Positions 1-6,867 of a DNA stretch of 64,000 bases are shown here, in pieces. The first letter of the stretch is position 1, and each line of letters begins with the position of its first letter. The translations under genes and the position numbers were made by a program. Under the pieces are notes generated by a model. That model worked only from the letters and a program-made list of their open reading frames with translations, searched no databases and had not been told where the DNA came from. The DNA comes from Xanthobacter tagetidis (lineage in GTDB: Bacteria; Pseudomonadota; Alphaproteobacteria; Rhizobiales; Xanthobacteraceae): assembly GCF_003667445.1 (NCBI RefSeq), contig NZ_RCTF01000002.1, forward strand, positions 62,001 through 126,000, in the 5' to 3' direction.

Positions 1-1018
1 CGCCGGCGGCGATCTCCTTGTCGACCTCGGCGGCGATCGCCGTGTTGACGAACTTCGGCACGTCCGGCAGGCGCGGCAGCAGCTTCTGCTCGAAGCCCCA
101 CTTGCCCAGGGTCTCGATCTGGGCGATCTGCTCCGGCGAGAGCGCCACCTTGATGTCGGTGAACTTCTTGGCGCTCCAGGCGGGATCGTAGCTGGAGGCC
201 TTCTGCAGCACCGCCTCGGGGATGTTCTTGGCGGGCTCCAGCGAGCGGAACCAGCCGTTGACCATGTCATTGTTCTGCGAGGCGAAGTACAGCGCCTGGG
301 CGTTCGCCATCAGCAGCCGCTTCAGCGCGTCGGGCTTCTGCTGGAGGAAGCGGTTGTTGGCCGCGAGCGCGATCACCGGGCTGAGATTCTCGGAGATCAC
401 CACGGCATGCCCGGTGCTCTCGAAATAGCTCACGAACGGATCGTAGGTGAAGAAGGCGTCGATGCGCTGGGAGCCGACCGCATCGGCCAGCTCGGCGGGG
501 CCGACATTCACGAACGTCATGTCCTTGCCCGGCACCAGCCCGGCCTTGAGCACCGCGTCCTGCGCGTTCTGGAAGGCGGTGATGCCGAAGGTGCCGAACA
601 CCTGCTTGCCCTTGAGGTCGGCAAGCTTGGTGATGCCGGACTTCTTGGTCGCCAGCACCGCGGAGCGGAACCGCGCCTGGGAGGAAACGGTGGTCACGGG
701 CGCGCCGATGGCCATGGTGGTCACGGCGGCGAAGTCGGAGAGCGTGCCCACGTCGCCCGCGCCGGACACCAGCGCCTCGGTGATGGCAGGCGATGCGGCG
801 AGCTGGATCATCTCCATCTTGAGGCCGTTGCGGGCCGGGATGTCCGTGCGCATCAGGACATGGGCGATCTGGGCCGACACGGTGGTCGTGTTGAACCAGC
901 ACATGCGGACGAGGTCGGCATCCTGCGCCCGCAGGACCGAGGGGGCTGCCAGCGGGAGGGAGGCGGCAAGGCCAGCGGCGAGCTGGCCGAAGCGGCGGCG
1001 CGAGATTCCTGAGGTCAC
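1..1018 (-). CDS. NitT/TauT-family ABC transporter substrate-binding protein (3' end cut by window)
   Basis: This would be the solute-capture protein of the importer encoded by the two genes upstream. In this frame the N-terminus reads SRRRFGQLAAGLAAS followed by Pro/Ala and an RAQD junction, a twin-arginine export signal with a likely cleavage site near residue 31. The mature part has the pattern of SsuA/NMT1-like proteins: a LAASPAITEAL phosphate/sulfonate-type loop, GVGDVGTLSD-like segment, DLKGKQVFGTFG and a DAFFTYDPF hinge region. I chose the GTG at 1018 because AGGGG lies nine bases upstream and it follows the ATPase stop by 3 nt. About 339 codons are visible, close to the usual family length, so only a few C-terminal residues are lost. 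The ligand (sulfonate, nitrile, pyrimidine precursor or other) cannot be assigned. Confidence 0.85.
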   Translation of the reverse strand, partial: MTSGISRRRFGQLAAGLAASLPLAAPSVLRAQDADLVRMCWFNTTTVSAQIAHVLMRTDIPARNGLKMEMIQLAASPAITEALVSGAGDVGTLSDFAAVTTMAIGAPVTTVSSQARFRSAVLATKKSGITKLADLKGKQVFGTFGITAFQNAQDAVLKAGLVPGKDMTFVNVGPAELADAVGSQRIDAFFTYDPFVSYFESTGHAVVISENLSPVIALAANNRFLQQKPDALKRLLMANAQALYFASQNNDMVNGWFRSLEPAKNIPEAVLQKASSYDPAWSAKKFTDIKVALSPEQIAQIETLGKWGFEQKLLPRLPDVPKFVNTAIAAEVDKEIAAG

Positions 1019-1021
1019 GGA

Positions 1022-1864
1022 TTATTCCCCTTTCTGCCATTCCGGCTTGAGCGTCTCCCACAGGTCGTTGACCGTGGAGACGAACCATGGATCGGAGCGC
1101 ATCTCGGCCGTCCGGGGCCTGGGAAGCGGCACGAGAACCTCCTCGCGCACCCGGCCGGGCCGCGGACTCATCACCACCACGCGATCGGCGAGGAACACCG
1201 CCTCGTCGATGCCGTGGGTGACGAAAATCACGGTCTTGCCGGCGTCCGACGAGATGCGGGCGATCTCCTCCTGGAGCAGCACCCGGGTCTGCGCGTCGAG
1301 CGCGCCGAACGGCTCGTCCATGAGCAGGATGTCGGGATCGGGCGCGAGCGCGCGGGCGATGGCGGCGCGCTGCTTCATGCCGCCGGACATCTCGTGCGGA
1401 TACTTGTCCTCGAACCCGGTGAGATGGACGGTGGCGATCAGGGCGCGGGCGATCTCCGCCCGCTCGGCCTTGGGCATGCCCTTGGCCTTGAGCCCGAACT
1501 CCACGTTGTGCTGCACCGTCATCCAGCCGAACAGCGCATAGTCCTGGAACACCACGGTGCGCGAGGGGCCGGGCCTGGTGATCGGCCGGCCGTCCTGGAG
1601 GATCTGGCCGCTGCTCGCCGCCTGGAAGCCGGCGACGATGCCGAGCAGCGTGGACTTGCCGCAGCCCGAGGGACCGAGCAGCGAGATGAACTCGCCGCGG
1701 CGGATCTTCAGCGTCACGCCGTCGAGGGCGATGACGGCGTTGTCCTGGCCCTTGGTGCCGTAGACCTTGCCGACGTTGCGGATGTCGATCTGGATGTCCG
1801 CCGGATCGGCTGTCATGGCGTGGCCCTGGTACGGCTGGGAGACGAGTGCGGAAGTCGCGGCCAT
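1022..1864 (-). CDS. ABC transporter ATP-binding protein, SsuB/TauB type
   Basis: This is the ATPase powering the importer. It has Walker A GPSGCGKST, a Q-loop, signature SGGMKQR, Walker B ILLMDEPFGALD and the switch His in VTHGIDEA, all intact and in the usual order over 280 residues. The ATG at 1864 is preferred over an upstream TTG because GAGGAG sits seven bases before it; that Shine-Dalgarno overlaps the stop of the permease gene, suggesting translational coupling. Sequence resemblance is strongest to nitrate/sulfonate/taurine ATPases. The order permease-ATPase-binding protein forms one operon, with intergenic distances of 11 and 3 nt. Confidence 0.92.
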   Translation of the reverse strand: MAATSALVSQPYQGHAMTADPADIQIDIRNVGKVYGTKGQDNAVIALDGVTLKIRRGEFISLLGPSGCGKSTLLGIVAGFQAASSGQILQDGRPITRPGPSRTVVFQDYALFGWMTVQHNVEFGLKAKGMPKAERAEIARALIATVHLTGFEDKYPHEMSGGMKQRAAIARALAPDPDILLMDEPFGALDAQTRVLLQEEIARISSDAGKTVIFVTHGIDEAVFLADRVVVMSPRPGRVREEVLVPLPRPRTAEMRSDPWFVSTVNDLWETLKPEWQKGE

Positions 1865-1875
1865 GGCGGGGCTCC

Positions 1876-2718
1876 TCAATTGCGCTCGGAGGGCGCCCAG
1901 GCGTTCACCTTGCGCTCGACCCGCTCAAGGATCGCGGACATGGCGAAGCCGACCAGGCCGATGGTGACCATGCCGGCCACCACGTTGTTGATCTGGAACA
2001 GCATGCGCGACTGCTGGATCAGGTAGCCGAGGCCGGTCTGGGCGGCGATCAGCTCGGCCGTCACCACGCACATCCAGCCCACGCCCAGCGCGATGCGCAG
2101 ACCCGGCAGGATGATCGGCAGCGAGGCGGGGATCAGCACGTCCCAGAACAGCTGCCAGGGCTTGGCGCCGAGGCACAGGGCCGCGTTCATCTGGTTGCGG
2201 TCGAGGCTGCGCACCGCGGTGTAGGTGGCGACGAAGGCGGGGAAGAACGCGCCGAGGAAGACCAGGAAGTAGGACGCCGCGTCGCCCAGGCCGAACCACA
2301 GGATGGTGATCGGGATCCAGGCCAGAGGCGGGATCGGCCGCAGCGCCTCGACCACCGGGCGCACATAGTCGGAGATGGTGCGCCACCAGCCGCAGACGAG
2401 GCCGAGCGCCAGCCCGGCGATGCAGGCGAGGACGAAGCCGACCGCCACCCGCTGAAGGCTGGCGCCGAGATGGATCCAGAGCGAGCCGTCCACCGCCAGA
2501 TCCCACAATGCCCGCGCCACCGCCACCGGCGAGGGCAAAAGGAAGTCGTCGATGACGCCGACGCTCGACAGCACCTGCCACAGGCCGAAGAAGGCGGTGA
2601 GCCCCAGAGCGGCGCGCACCGACCGGTTGGCGAGGATGCGCGTCAGGGGACGGGGGGAGGCGGACTGGCGCAGGGCGGGCGCGGCCATCAAGGCGCCCGC
2701 GTCGGCTTTCGCTTCCAT
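1876..2718 (-). CDS. ABC transporter permease, NitT/TauT family
   Basis: This is the inner-membrane permease, about 280 residues. Six hydrophobic segments are visible, and the EAA-type loop appears as the stretch around GAKPWQLFWDVLIPASLP with its conserved Gly, which contacts the ATPase. I start at ATG 2718, which has AAGGAG nine bases upstream; a longer upstream extension is possible but reads as non-coding, arginine-rich sequence. It is the first gene of the operon, and its promoter must lie in the 264-nt divergent region shared with the TrmB-like regulator, which contains two related operator-like inverted repeats. Confidence 0.9.
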   Translation of the reverse strand: MEAKADAGALMAAPALRQSASPRPLTRILANRSVRAALGLTAFFGLWQVLSSVGVIDDFLLPSPVAVARALWDLAVDGSLWIHLGASLQRVAVGFVLACIAGLALGLVCGWWRTISDYVRPVVEALRPIPPLAWIPITILWFGLGDAASYFLVFLGAFFPAFVATYTAVRSLDRNQMNAALCLGAKPWQLFWDVLIPASLPIILPGLRIALGVGWMCVVTAELIAAQTGLGYLIQQSRMLFQINNVVAGMVTIGLVGFAMSAILERVERKVNAWAPSERN

Positions 2719-2787
2719 GGGGGCTTTCTCCTTCACGCTGCTGGCCGGAGGGGCGCTTGAGCAGTTGGGCATACGTGAACGATATTT

Positions 2788-2807
2788 ATGTCGGCTATTT
2801 CCGTCAA
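2788..2807. promoter_or_regulatory. operator-like half-conserved inverted repeat, copy 1
   Basis: The sequence ATGTCGG-N6-CCGTCAA has the same left arm and the same 7-6-7 spacing as the perfect site at 2910-2929. It lies 70 bp before the permease start, where a repressor or activator of the ABC operon would bind. The right arm is degenerate. The shared spacing is what makes it credible as a second binding site for one dimeric regulator, most simply the adjacent TrmB-like protein. Confidence 0.45.
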
Positions 2808-2909
2808 TCATAGTTCGGCGGCAGATTGGCGAATGATCGCGCATTTGCGTCTTATTTTTCGGTCAAATGCGCCGTCTGGCGCCCAAAATTTGTGCGGAGC
2901 ACCAAAATT

Positions 2910-2929
2910 ATGTCGGGTAAAACCGACAT
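2910..2929. promoter_or_regulatory. operator-like perfect inverted repeat, copy 2
   Basis: ATGTCGG-N6-CCGACAT is a perfect inverted repeat, 53 bp before the regulator start and partly overlapping one of two CCAAAATT direct repeats (2883-2890 and 2902-2909, spaced 19 bp). Position and symmetry fit an autoregulatory operator of the TrmB-like gene that also controls the divergent importer. Confidence 0.55.
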
Positions 2930-2982
2930 TGGACGCCGCTCGCGAGATCGGCGATGTTCCACCCATCGGCAAGGGGCGACGC

Positions 2983-3738
2983 GTGACGGACGACATCGAA
3001 GAGAAGCTGGCGCGGATCGGCATCACCGGCACCCTCTACAAGCTCTATCTGACTGCGGTCGGGCTCGGTGCCGCCTCCATCACCGATGTTGCCGCGCAGG
3101 CCGGCCTCGCCCGCACCACGGCGCACGATGCCCTCGCCAAGCTGGAGGAGGAGGGGCTGGTCCGGTTCGTGGACAATGGCAAGCGCCGCTTCGTGGTGGC
3201 GCAGGACCCCGGCGTCTTGCTGGAGCGCATCGAGGCGCGCCGGCAGATGATCGAGGACGTGATGCCGGTGCTGCGCTCGATGTATCACCACGAGACCGGC
3301 AAGCCGAACGTGCGCTTCCACCCCGGCCCCGAGGGCATCCGCACCACCTTGTGGGACACGCTCTCCGGCGGCGCGACGGTGCTGCGCGCGACGCTTTCGA
3401 TGAAGGAGCTGATGGCGGAGCCGGGCCTTGAGGAGATGGAGCGCTATCTCACCGAGCGCGCGCGCCGGGGCACCTGGCTGCACGTGATCCGCTCTGAGGA
3501 GCGCGACATCGCGCCGATCTGGCCATCGAGCCGCGAGCAGCGGCGCGAGCTGCGCTATGCGCCTCCGGCCTATACGCTGGCGATGACCTGCTTCGTCTAC
3601 GGCAACAAGGTGGCGCTCATCTCGTCCGCGCGGGAGAGCTACGGCATGATCATCGACAGCGCGGAATTCGCCGCCTTCCAGGCCTCCATGTTCGATGCCA
3701 TGTGGAGCCTGAGCACGCCTGCGCCCGCTCAGCCCTGA
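2983..3738 (+). CDS. TrmB/IclR-like helix-turn-helix transcriptional regulator
   Basis: A 251-residue regulator divergent from the ABC importer, hence its likely controller. Residues about 20-75 form a winged helix with the recognition-helix pattern AAQAGLARTTAHDALAKLEEEGLVRF, followed by a wing and an alpha-helical linker (LLERIEARRQMIEDVMPVLRSM). The C-terminal part, with VIRSEERD and a final FDAMW, resembles the effector/phospholipase-like fold of TrmB-type proteins. GTG at 2983 is chosen because AAGGGG precedes it by seven bases and the protein then begins with VTDDIEEKLARIG, a normal N-terminus; the open frame extends further upstream but through the operator region. The effector is unknown. 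An IclR-family label is the main alternative. Confidence 0.75.
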   Translation: MTDDIEEKLARIGITGTLYKLYLTAVGLGAASITDVAAQAGLARTTAHDALAKLEEEGLVRFVDNGKRRFVVAQDPGVLLERIEARRQMIEDVMPVLRSMYHHETGKPNVRFHPGPEGIRTTLWDTLSGGATVLRATLSMKELMAEPGLEEMERYLTERARRGTWLHVIRSEERDIAPIWPSSREQRRELRYAPPAYTLAMTCFVYGNKVALISSARESYGMIIDSAEFAAFQASMFDAMWSLSTPAPAQP

Positions 3739-3840
3739 GCCTCGCCCGCCCGCACGAGGCGAAACGCAGGGGGCAGGGTAAACGCGGCGCACGCCACGCA
3801 CCGGGCGCGGGCGCGCCAGGATTTCGGATGCGGGAGGGCT

Positions 3841-3870
3841 GCCGGCCCTGGGGGGCGCCCCAGGGCCGGC
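3841..3870. terminator. 13-bp perfect hairpin between convergent genes
   Basis: A GCCGGCCCTGGGG arm, a 4-nt loop and an exact complementary arm lie between the stop of the TrmB-like gene and the stop of the small convergent gene at 3879. There is no T-run on either side, so it is a candidate bidirectional stem that stalls transcription or protects 3' ends rather than a textbook intrinsic terminator. Confidence 0.5.
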
Positions 3871-3878
3871 AGGCAGCG

Positions 3879-4124
3879 TCACGTCCGAGATCGCGCGGCG
3901 CGATCACGCGAGGTCCAGGCCCTTTCCTCCGGCGGCGGACCCTCGGCATTGGGCCGGCCCGCGGGCTGGTCGGCGCCGCGCTTGCCGATCCCGACCATGG
4001 CCGCCTCTTCGGTAGGGTAGGGCCCGGCGACAGGCGTGCCCTCCGCCGACACCGCCCACCAACCGGCCATGACGCCGAGGCGGTGGGCTTCGTCGTCGCC
4101 GACGAGCTTCGGTTCCAGCCACAT
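3879..4124 (-). CDS. small hypothetical protein, 81 aa
   Basis: I do not recognise the family. The first 45 residues look genuinely protein-like: an acidic stretch, a tryptophan pair (GWWAVSAEGTPVAGPYPTEEAAM), then a polar, proline/arginine-rich tail that may be disordered. AGGAG lies six bases before the ATG. The gene begins 43 nt after the DUF892 gene on the same strand and probably shares its EcfG-like promoter, which suggests a stress context. Another frame overlaps it but is arginine-rich and implausible. Confidence 0.55.
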   Translation of the reverse strand: MWLEPKLVGDDEAHRLGVMAGWWAVSAEGTPVAGPYPTEEAAMVGIGKRGADQPAGRPNAEGPPPEERAWTSRDRAARSRT

Positions 4125-4167
4125 GAGCGGCTCCTTCCTTCCGGTGCCTTCAGCCGGTTGGCAGCGC

Positions 4168-4659
4168 TCAGGCGGCCTTGCGGTTCGTCTCGGCGCCCGC
4201 GAGCCGGGTCAGGAGCGCATCGGTCTCCTTCTCCTCCTTCAGCGTCGCGTCGAGCAGCGTCACCGCCTCGGTCATGCCGAGCTGGCCGGCCCAGGTCTTC
4301 AGCGTGCCGTAGCGGGCGATCTCATAGTGCTCCACCGCCTGCGCCGACGCCACGAGGCCGGCGTCCAGCGCCTCGCTGCCGCCGAACTCGTCCATGATCT
4401 CCTTGCCCTCGTCGATGATGCCGACGATCGCCGGGCAGTGCTTGCCGCGGGCCGCCTTGCCGAGCAGCTCGAACACCTGCTCCAGGCGCTCCACCTGGCC
4501 TTCGGTCTGCTCCTGGTGCTTGAGGAAGGCGTTCTTCAGCTCCTCGGACTGGGCGTTCTTCGCCATCTTCGGCAGCGCCCGCAGGATCTGCTTCTCGGCG
4601 TAATAGACGTCCTTGAGCGTGTCGCTGAAGAGGTCGTGCAAGGTCTTCTGCTGTGCCAT
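4168..4659 (-). CDS. DUF892 / YciE-YciF ferritin-like protein
   Basis: A 163-residue all-helical protein of the YciE/YciF family, whose members adopt a ferritin-like diiron four-helix bundle and are stress-induced. Recognisable pieces are the N-terminal TLHDLFSDTLKDVYYAEKQI, the QTEGQVERLEQVFELLG helix, and the VEHYEIARYGTLKTWA segment with the expected E-x-x-H pattern. The ATG at 4659 has GGAGG nine bases upstream. The EcfG-like promoter at 4713-4737 would place it in the general stress response. The biochemical role of the family is unsettled. Confidence 0.85.
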   Translation of the reverse strand: MAQQKTLHDLFSDTLKDVYYAEKQILRALPKMAKNAQSEELKNAFLKHQEQTEGQVERLEQVFELLGKAARGKHCPAIVGIIDEGKEIMDEFGGSEALDAGLVASAQAVEHYEIARYGTLKTWAGQLGMTEAVTLLDATLKEEKETDALLTRLAGAETNRKAA

Positions 4660-4712
4660 GTCTTGGGTCCTCCGAAGGGGATGTGCTGCGAGCATGCAGT
4701 GCTCCCGCCATG

Positions 4713-4737
4713 AACACGTGCTGGTGAAGAGTGTTCC
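4713..4737 (-). promoter_or_regulatory. EcfG-type promoter candidate for the DUF892 operon
   Basis: Read on the minus strand this is GGAAC-N16-TGTT. It matches the alphaproteobacterial general-stress sigma factor consensus GGAAC-N16/17-cGTT, with only the weakly conserved first base of the -10 differing. It lies about 54 nt upstream of the DUF892 ATG. Confidence 0.5.
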
Positions 4738-4874
4738 CCGTGTCGCCGGTCTTGAGGACTGTTTCGATTGAAGCATCTTGAGCGTGACCACGGATACCGC
4801 GAAGACGTTGCGCGTTGTTCGCCAATTATTCGCCAAGTAAACGTCAGCGCGGCCGCAGGAGTGCGGCTTTCGGG

Positions 4875-4899
4875 GGAACTGCCCTGCGCAGGGGCTGTT
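4875..4899 (+). promoter_or_regulatory. EcfG-type promoter candidate for the small membrane protein
   Basis: GGAAC-N16-TGTT on the plus strand, ending about 40 nt before the ATG at 4939. It has the same form as the divergent site at 4713-4737, so this divergent pair of genes appears to be co-induced. Confidence 0.5.
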
Positions 4900-4938
4900 G
4901 GTAGGTCGACCACGGACGTTGACCACAAGGAGATGCCC

Positions 4939-5253
4939 ATGTCCGATGCCGAGAGAACCCGCCACGCCATCGATGCCGGCGCCACCGGCGACAAGGTGCG
5001 CGGCCCCGATCTTGCCGCAGCCCCGCTTGGGACCGACGACGAGGCGAGCGGGCACCGCCCGCAGTCCGCATCGCCGCCGCCATACCCGGGCGACCGGATC
5101 ACGGACGGAGACAGCGACATGGCGCTGTATGAACCGCGCAGCGAGGAGGACAACCGCGCCCCTGCCGACGCGCCGCCAAGCTGGCGCACCTGGGCCTTCG
5201 TCGGGCTGGGCCTGCTGGTGCTGGGCGTCGCCGCGGCGAGCCTGTCGAGCTGA
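4939..5253 (+). CDS. small C-terminally anchored membrane protein, hypothetical
   Basis: A 104-residue protein of unknown family. The N-terminal 80 residues are hydrophilic and rich in Asp, Pro and Ala (a likely disordered cytoplasmic region), and the C-terminus is a single transmembrane helix, WAFVGLGLLVLGVAAAS, so it should be tail-anchored. The ATG at 4939 has AAGGAG six bases upstream; an in-frame ATG two codons earlier would leave no spacing. The EcfG-like promoter upstream suggests stress expression. Confidence 0.6.
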   Translation: MSDAERTRHAIDAGATGDKVRGPDLAAAPLGTDDEASGHRPQSASPPPYPGDRITDGDSDMALYEPRSEEDNRAPADAPPSWRTWAFVGLGLLVLGVAAASLSS

Positions 5254-5256
5254 GGC

Positions 5257-5550
5257 TCAGCCGCGCCGGCCGCGATCCTCGCCGATGAGCGTCGCGACCT
5301 CGCTGAACGAGGCCGCCCGCGTCTCGTCGAGGCGGGTGGCGGCGAGCAGGAAGCGGATCGGGAAGCGCACGCCTTCGGCCTGGGCCGGGCTGATGTTGCG
5401 CTGGGCGGCGTCGCGCGCGGCCGCCGCGTCGGCCTCCTTGAGCGCGGCCTCGATCTCCTGCTGGGTGAGAAGGCCCTTGCGGCGCATCGCCTCCAGCAGG
5501 CGCGATGCGGCCAGAAGCAGTCCCTCGATCTGGAGATTTGCAGTGTTCAT
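5257..5550 (-). CDS. conserved-looking small hypothetical protein, 97 aa
   Basis: I cannot name the family. The protein is mostly helical: an amphipathic start (IEGLLLAASRLLEAMRRKGLLTQQEIEAALKEAD) resembling short EF-hand-like or receptor-tail helices, then an Ala/Arg region and FPIRFLLAATRLDE. AGGAGG lies eight bases before the ATG. A perfect EcfG-type promoter (5624-5649) stands upstream, so it belongs with the stress genes around it. It converges on the small membrane protein gene with a 3-nt gap. Confidence 0.65.
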   Translation of the reverse strand: MNTANLQIEGLLLAASRLLEAMRRKGLLTQQEIEAALKEADAAAARDAAQRNISPAQAEGVRFPIRFLLAATRLDETRAASFSEVATLIGEDRGRRG

Positions 5551-5623
5551 GGCCTGTCCTCCTGGTCAGCGCCGAGCCAGCGCCTGGGCCGAGCTGACGC
5601 TTGTTGTTCAGTCTTCAAGGGCC

Positions 5624-5649
5624 AACGTCAAGAAAACGGGCGTCGTTCC
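5624..5649 (-). promoter_or_regulatory. EcfG-type promoter, perfect consensus
   Basis: On the minus strand this is GGAAC-N17-CGTT, an exact match to the general-stress sigma factor consensus, about 74 nt upstream of the ATG at 5550. It is the best EcfG match in the window. Confidence 0.65.
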
Positions 5650-5674
5650 GAAATTATTTTGCAGTGCATGCAAC

Positions 5675-5692
5675 CGCGGGCCGCGGCCCGCG
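5675..5692. repeat. 18-bp perfect GC palindrome
   Basis: CGCGGGCC followed by its exact mirror complement lies in the divergent region between the gene at 5550 and the glycosyltransferase at 5767. It may be a cruciform, operator or transcript-protecting stem. No specific function can be assigned. Confidence 0.35.
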
Positions 5693-5766
5693 TTCAGTGG
5701 TGCGGAAGACTTCCTGTCCTTCAGCGCCCTGTCCCGACGGCATGACTGCCGGCGGAGGAGACCCCC

Positions 5767-6867
5767 ATGCGCATTGCCCAGATCGCCCCCCTCATCGAAA
5801 GCGTTCCGCCGCGCCGCTATGGCGGAACCGAGCGCATCGTCTCCTACCTCACCGAGGAACTGGTGCGCGCCGGCCACGAGGTCACGCTGTTCGCCAGCGG
5901 CGATTCCCTCACCGCCGCCGAGCTTGCGCCCATGTGCGAGATGGGCCTGCGCCTCTCGCCGGCCGACGCCGACCCCGTGGTCCACCACCTCATCATGCTG
6001 GAGGAGGTGCGGCGCCGCGCCGACGAGTTCGACGTGCTGCACCTGCATGTGGACCTGCTGCAATTCTCGGTGCTGCGCGAACACCGCCAGCGCTGCCTGA
6101 CGACGCTGCACGGCCGCCTCGATCTGCCGGTGGCGCACCGCCTTTATGCCACCTACGACGACTTTCCCCTGGTCTCCATCTCCGATCACCAGCGCCTGCC
6201 CATGCCGCCCGTGAACTGGGCCGGCACGGTGCTGCACGGGCTGCCGACCGACCTCCTGCCGTTCAGCCCTAAGAGCGATGGCTATCTCGCCTTCCTCGGC
6301 CGCATTTCGCCGGAGAAGCGGCCGGACCGCGCCATCGAGATGGCGGTCAGAGCAGGCCGCCCGCTGAAGATCGCCGCCAAAGTGGATGCCGCGGACAAGC
6401 CCTATTGGGAGAGCGTGATCCGGCCGATGGTGGAGGCGAACCCGAACGTCGAGTTCATCGGCGAGATCGACGAGCGCCAGAAGGCCGACTTCCTCGGCCG
6501 CGCCGATGCGCTGCTGTTCCCCATCGACTGGCCGGAGCCGTTCGGCCTGGTGATGATCGAGGCCATGGCGTGCGGCACGCCGGTCATCGCCTTCCCGTGC
6601 GGCTCGGTGCCGGAAGTGCTCCAGGATGGGCTGACCGGCTATTTCGTCACCTCGGTGGAGGAGGGCGCGGCGCGCATCGGCGACATCGGCCGCCTTGATC
6701 GTGCCGTGATCCGGCGCATCTTCGAGAGGCGCTTCTCGGCCGAGCGCATGGCGCGCGACTATGTCGCCATCTACCAACGGCTCGTCGGTGCGGCGCCGGT
6801 CCGGATGCGTCGGCCCGAGCGAGGCCTGTTCAAGGCCGCGAACGGGAGCCGCAATGCCCCACTCTGA
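5767..6867 (+). CDS. glycosyltransferase, GT4-type
   Basis: A 366-residue GT-B-fold glycosyltransferase. The N-terminal Rossmann domain starts with IAQIAPLIES and has the Gly-Gly loop in RRYGGTERIVSYL. The C-terminal nucleotide-sugar domain contains FLGRISPEKRPDRAIE and the E-x7-E motif in EPFGLVMIE (about residues 257-265), followed by CGTPVIAFPCGSVPEV. It overlaps the next gene, a glycogen-debranching-type enzyme, by 14 nt, so the two are translated together. A role in synthesis or remodelling of a storage or osmoprotective glucan under stress is inferred from that pairing and the neighbouring stress genes. The sugar donor is not predictable. Confidence 0.85.
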   Translation: MRIAQIAPLIESVPPRRYGGTERIVSYLTEELVRAGHEVTLFASGDSLTAAELAPMCEMGLRLSPADADPVVHHLIMLEEVRRRADEFDVLHLHVDLLQFSVLREHRQRCLTTLHGRLDLPVAHRLYATYDDFPLVSISDHQRLPMPPVNWAGTVLHGLPTDLLPFSPKSDGYLAFLGRISPEKRPDRAIEMAVRAGRPLKIAAKVDAADKPYWESVIRPMVEANPNVEFIGEIDERQKADFLGRADALLFPIDWPEPFGLVMIEAMACGTPVIAFPCGSVPEVLQDGLTGYFVTSVEEGAARIGDIGRLDRAVIRRIFERRFSAERMARDYVAIYQRLVGAAPVRMRRPERGLFKAANGSRNAPL

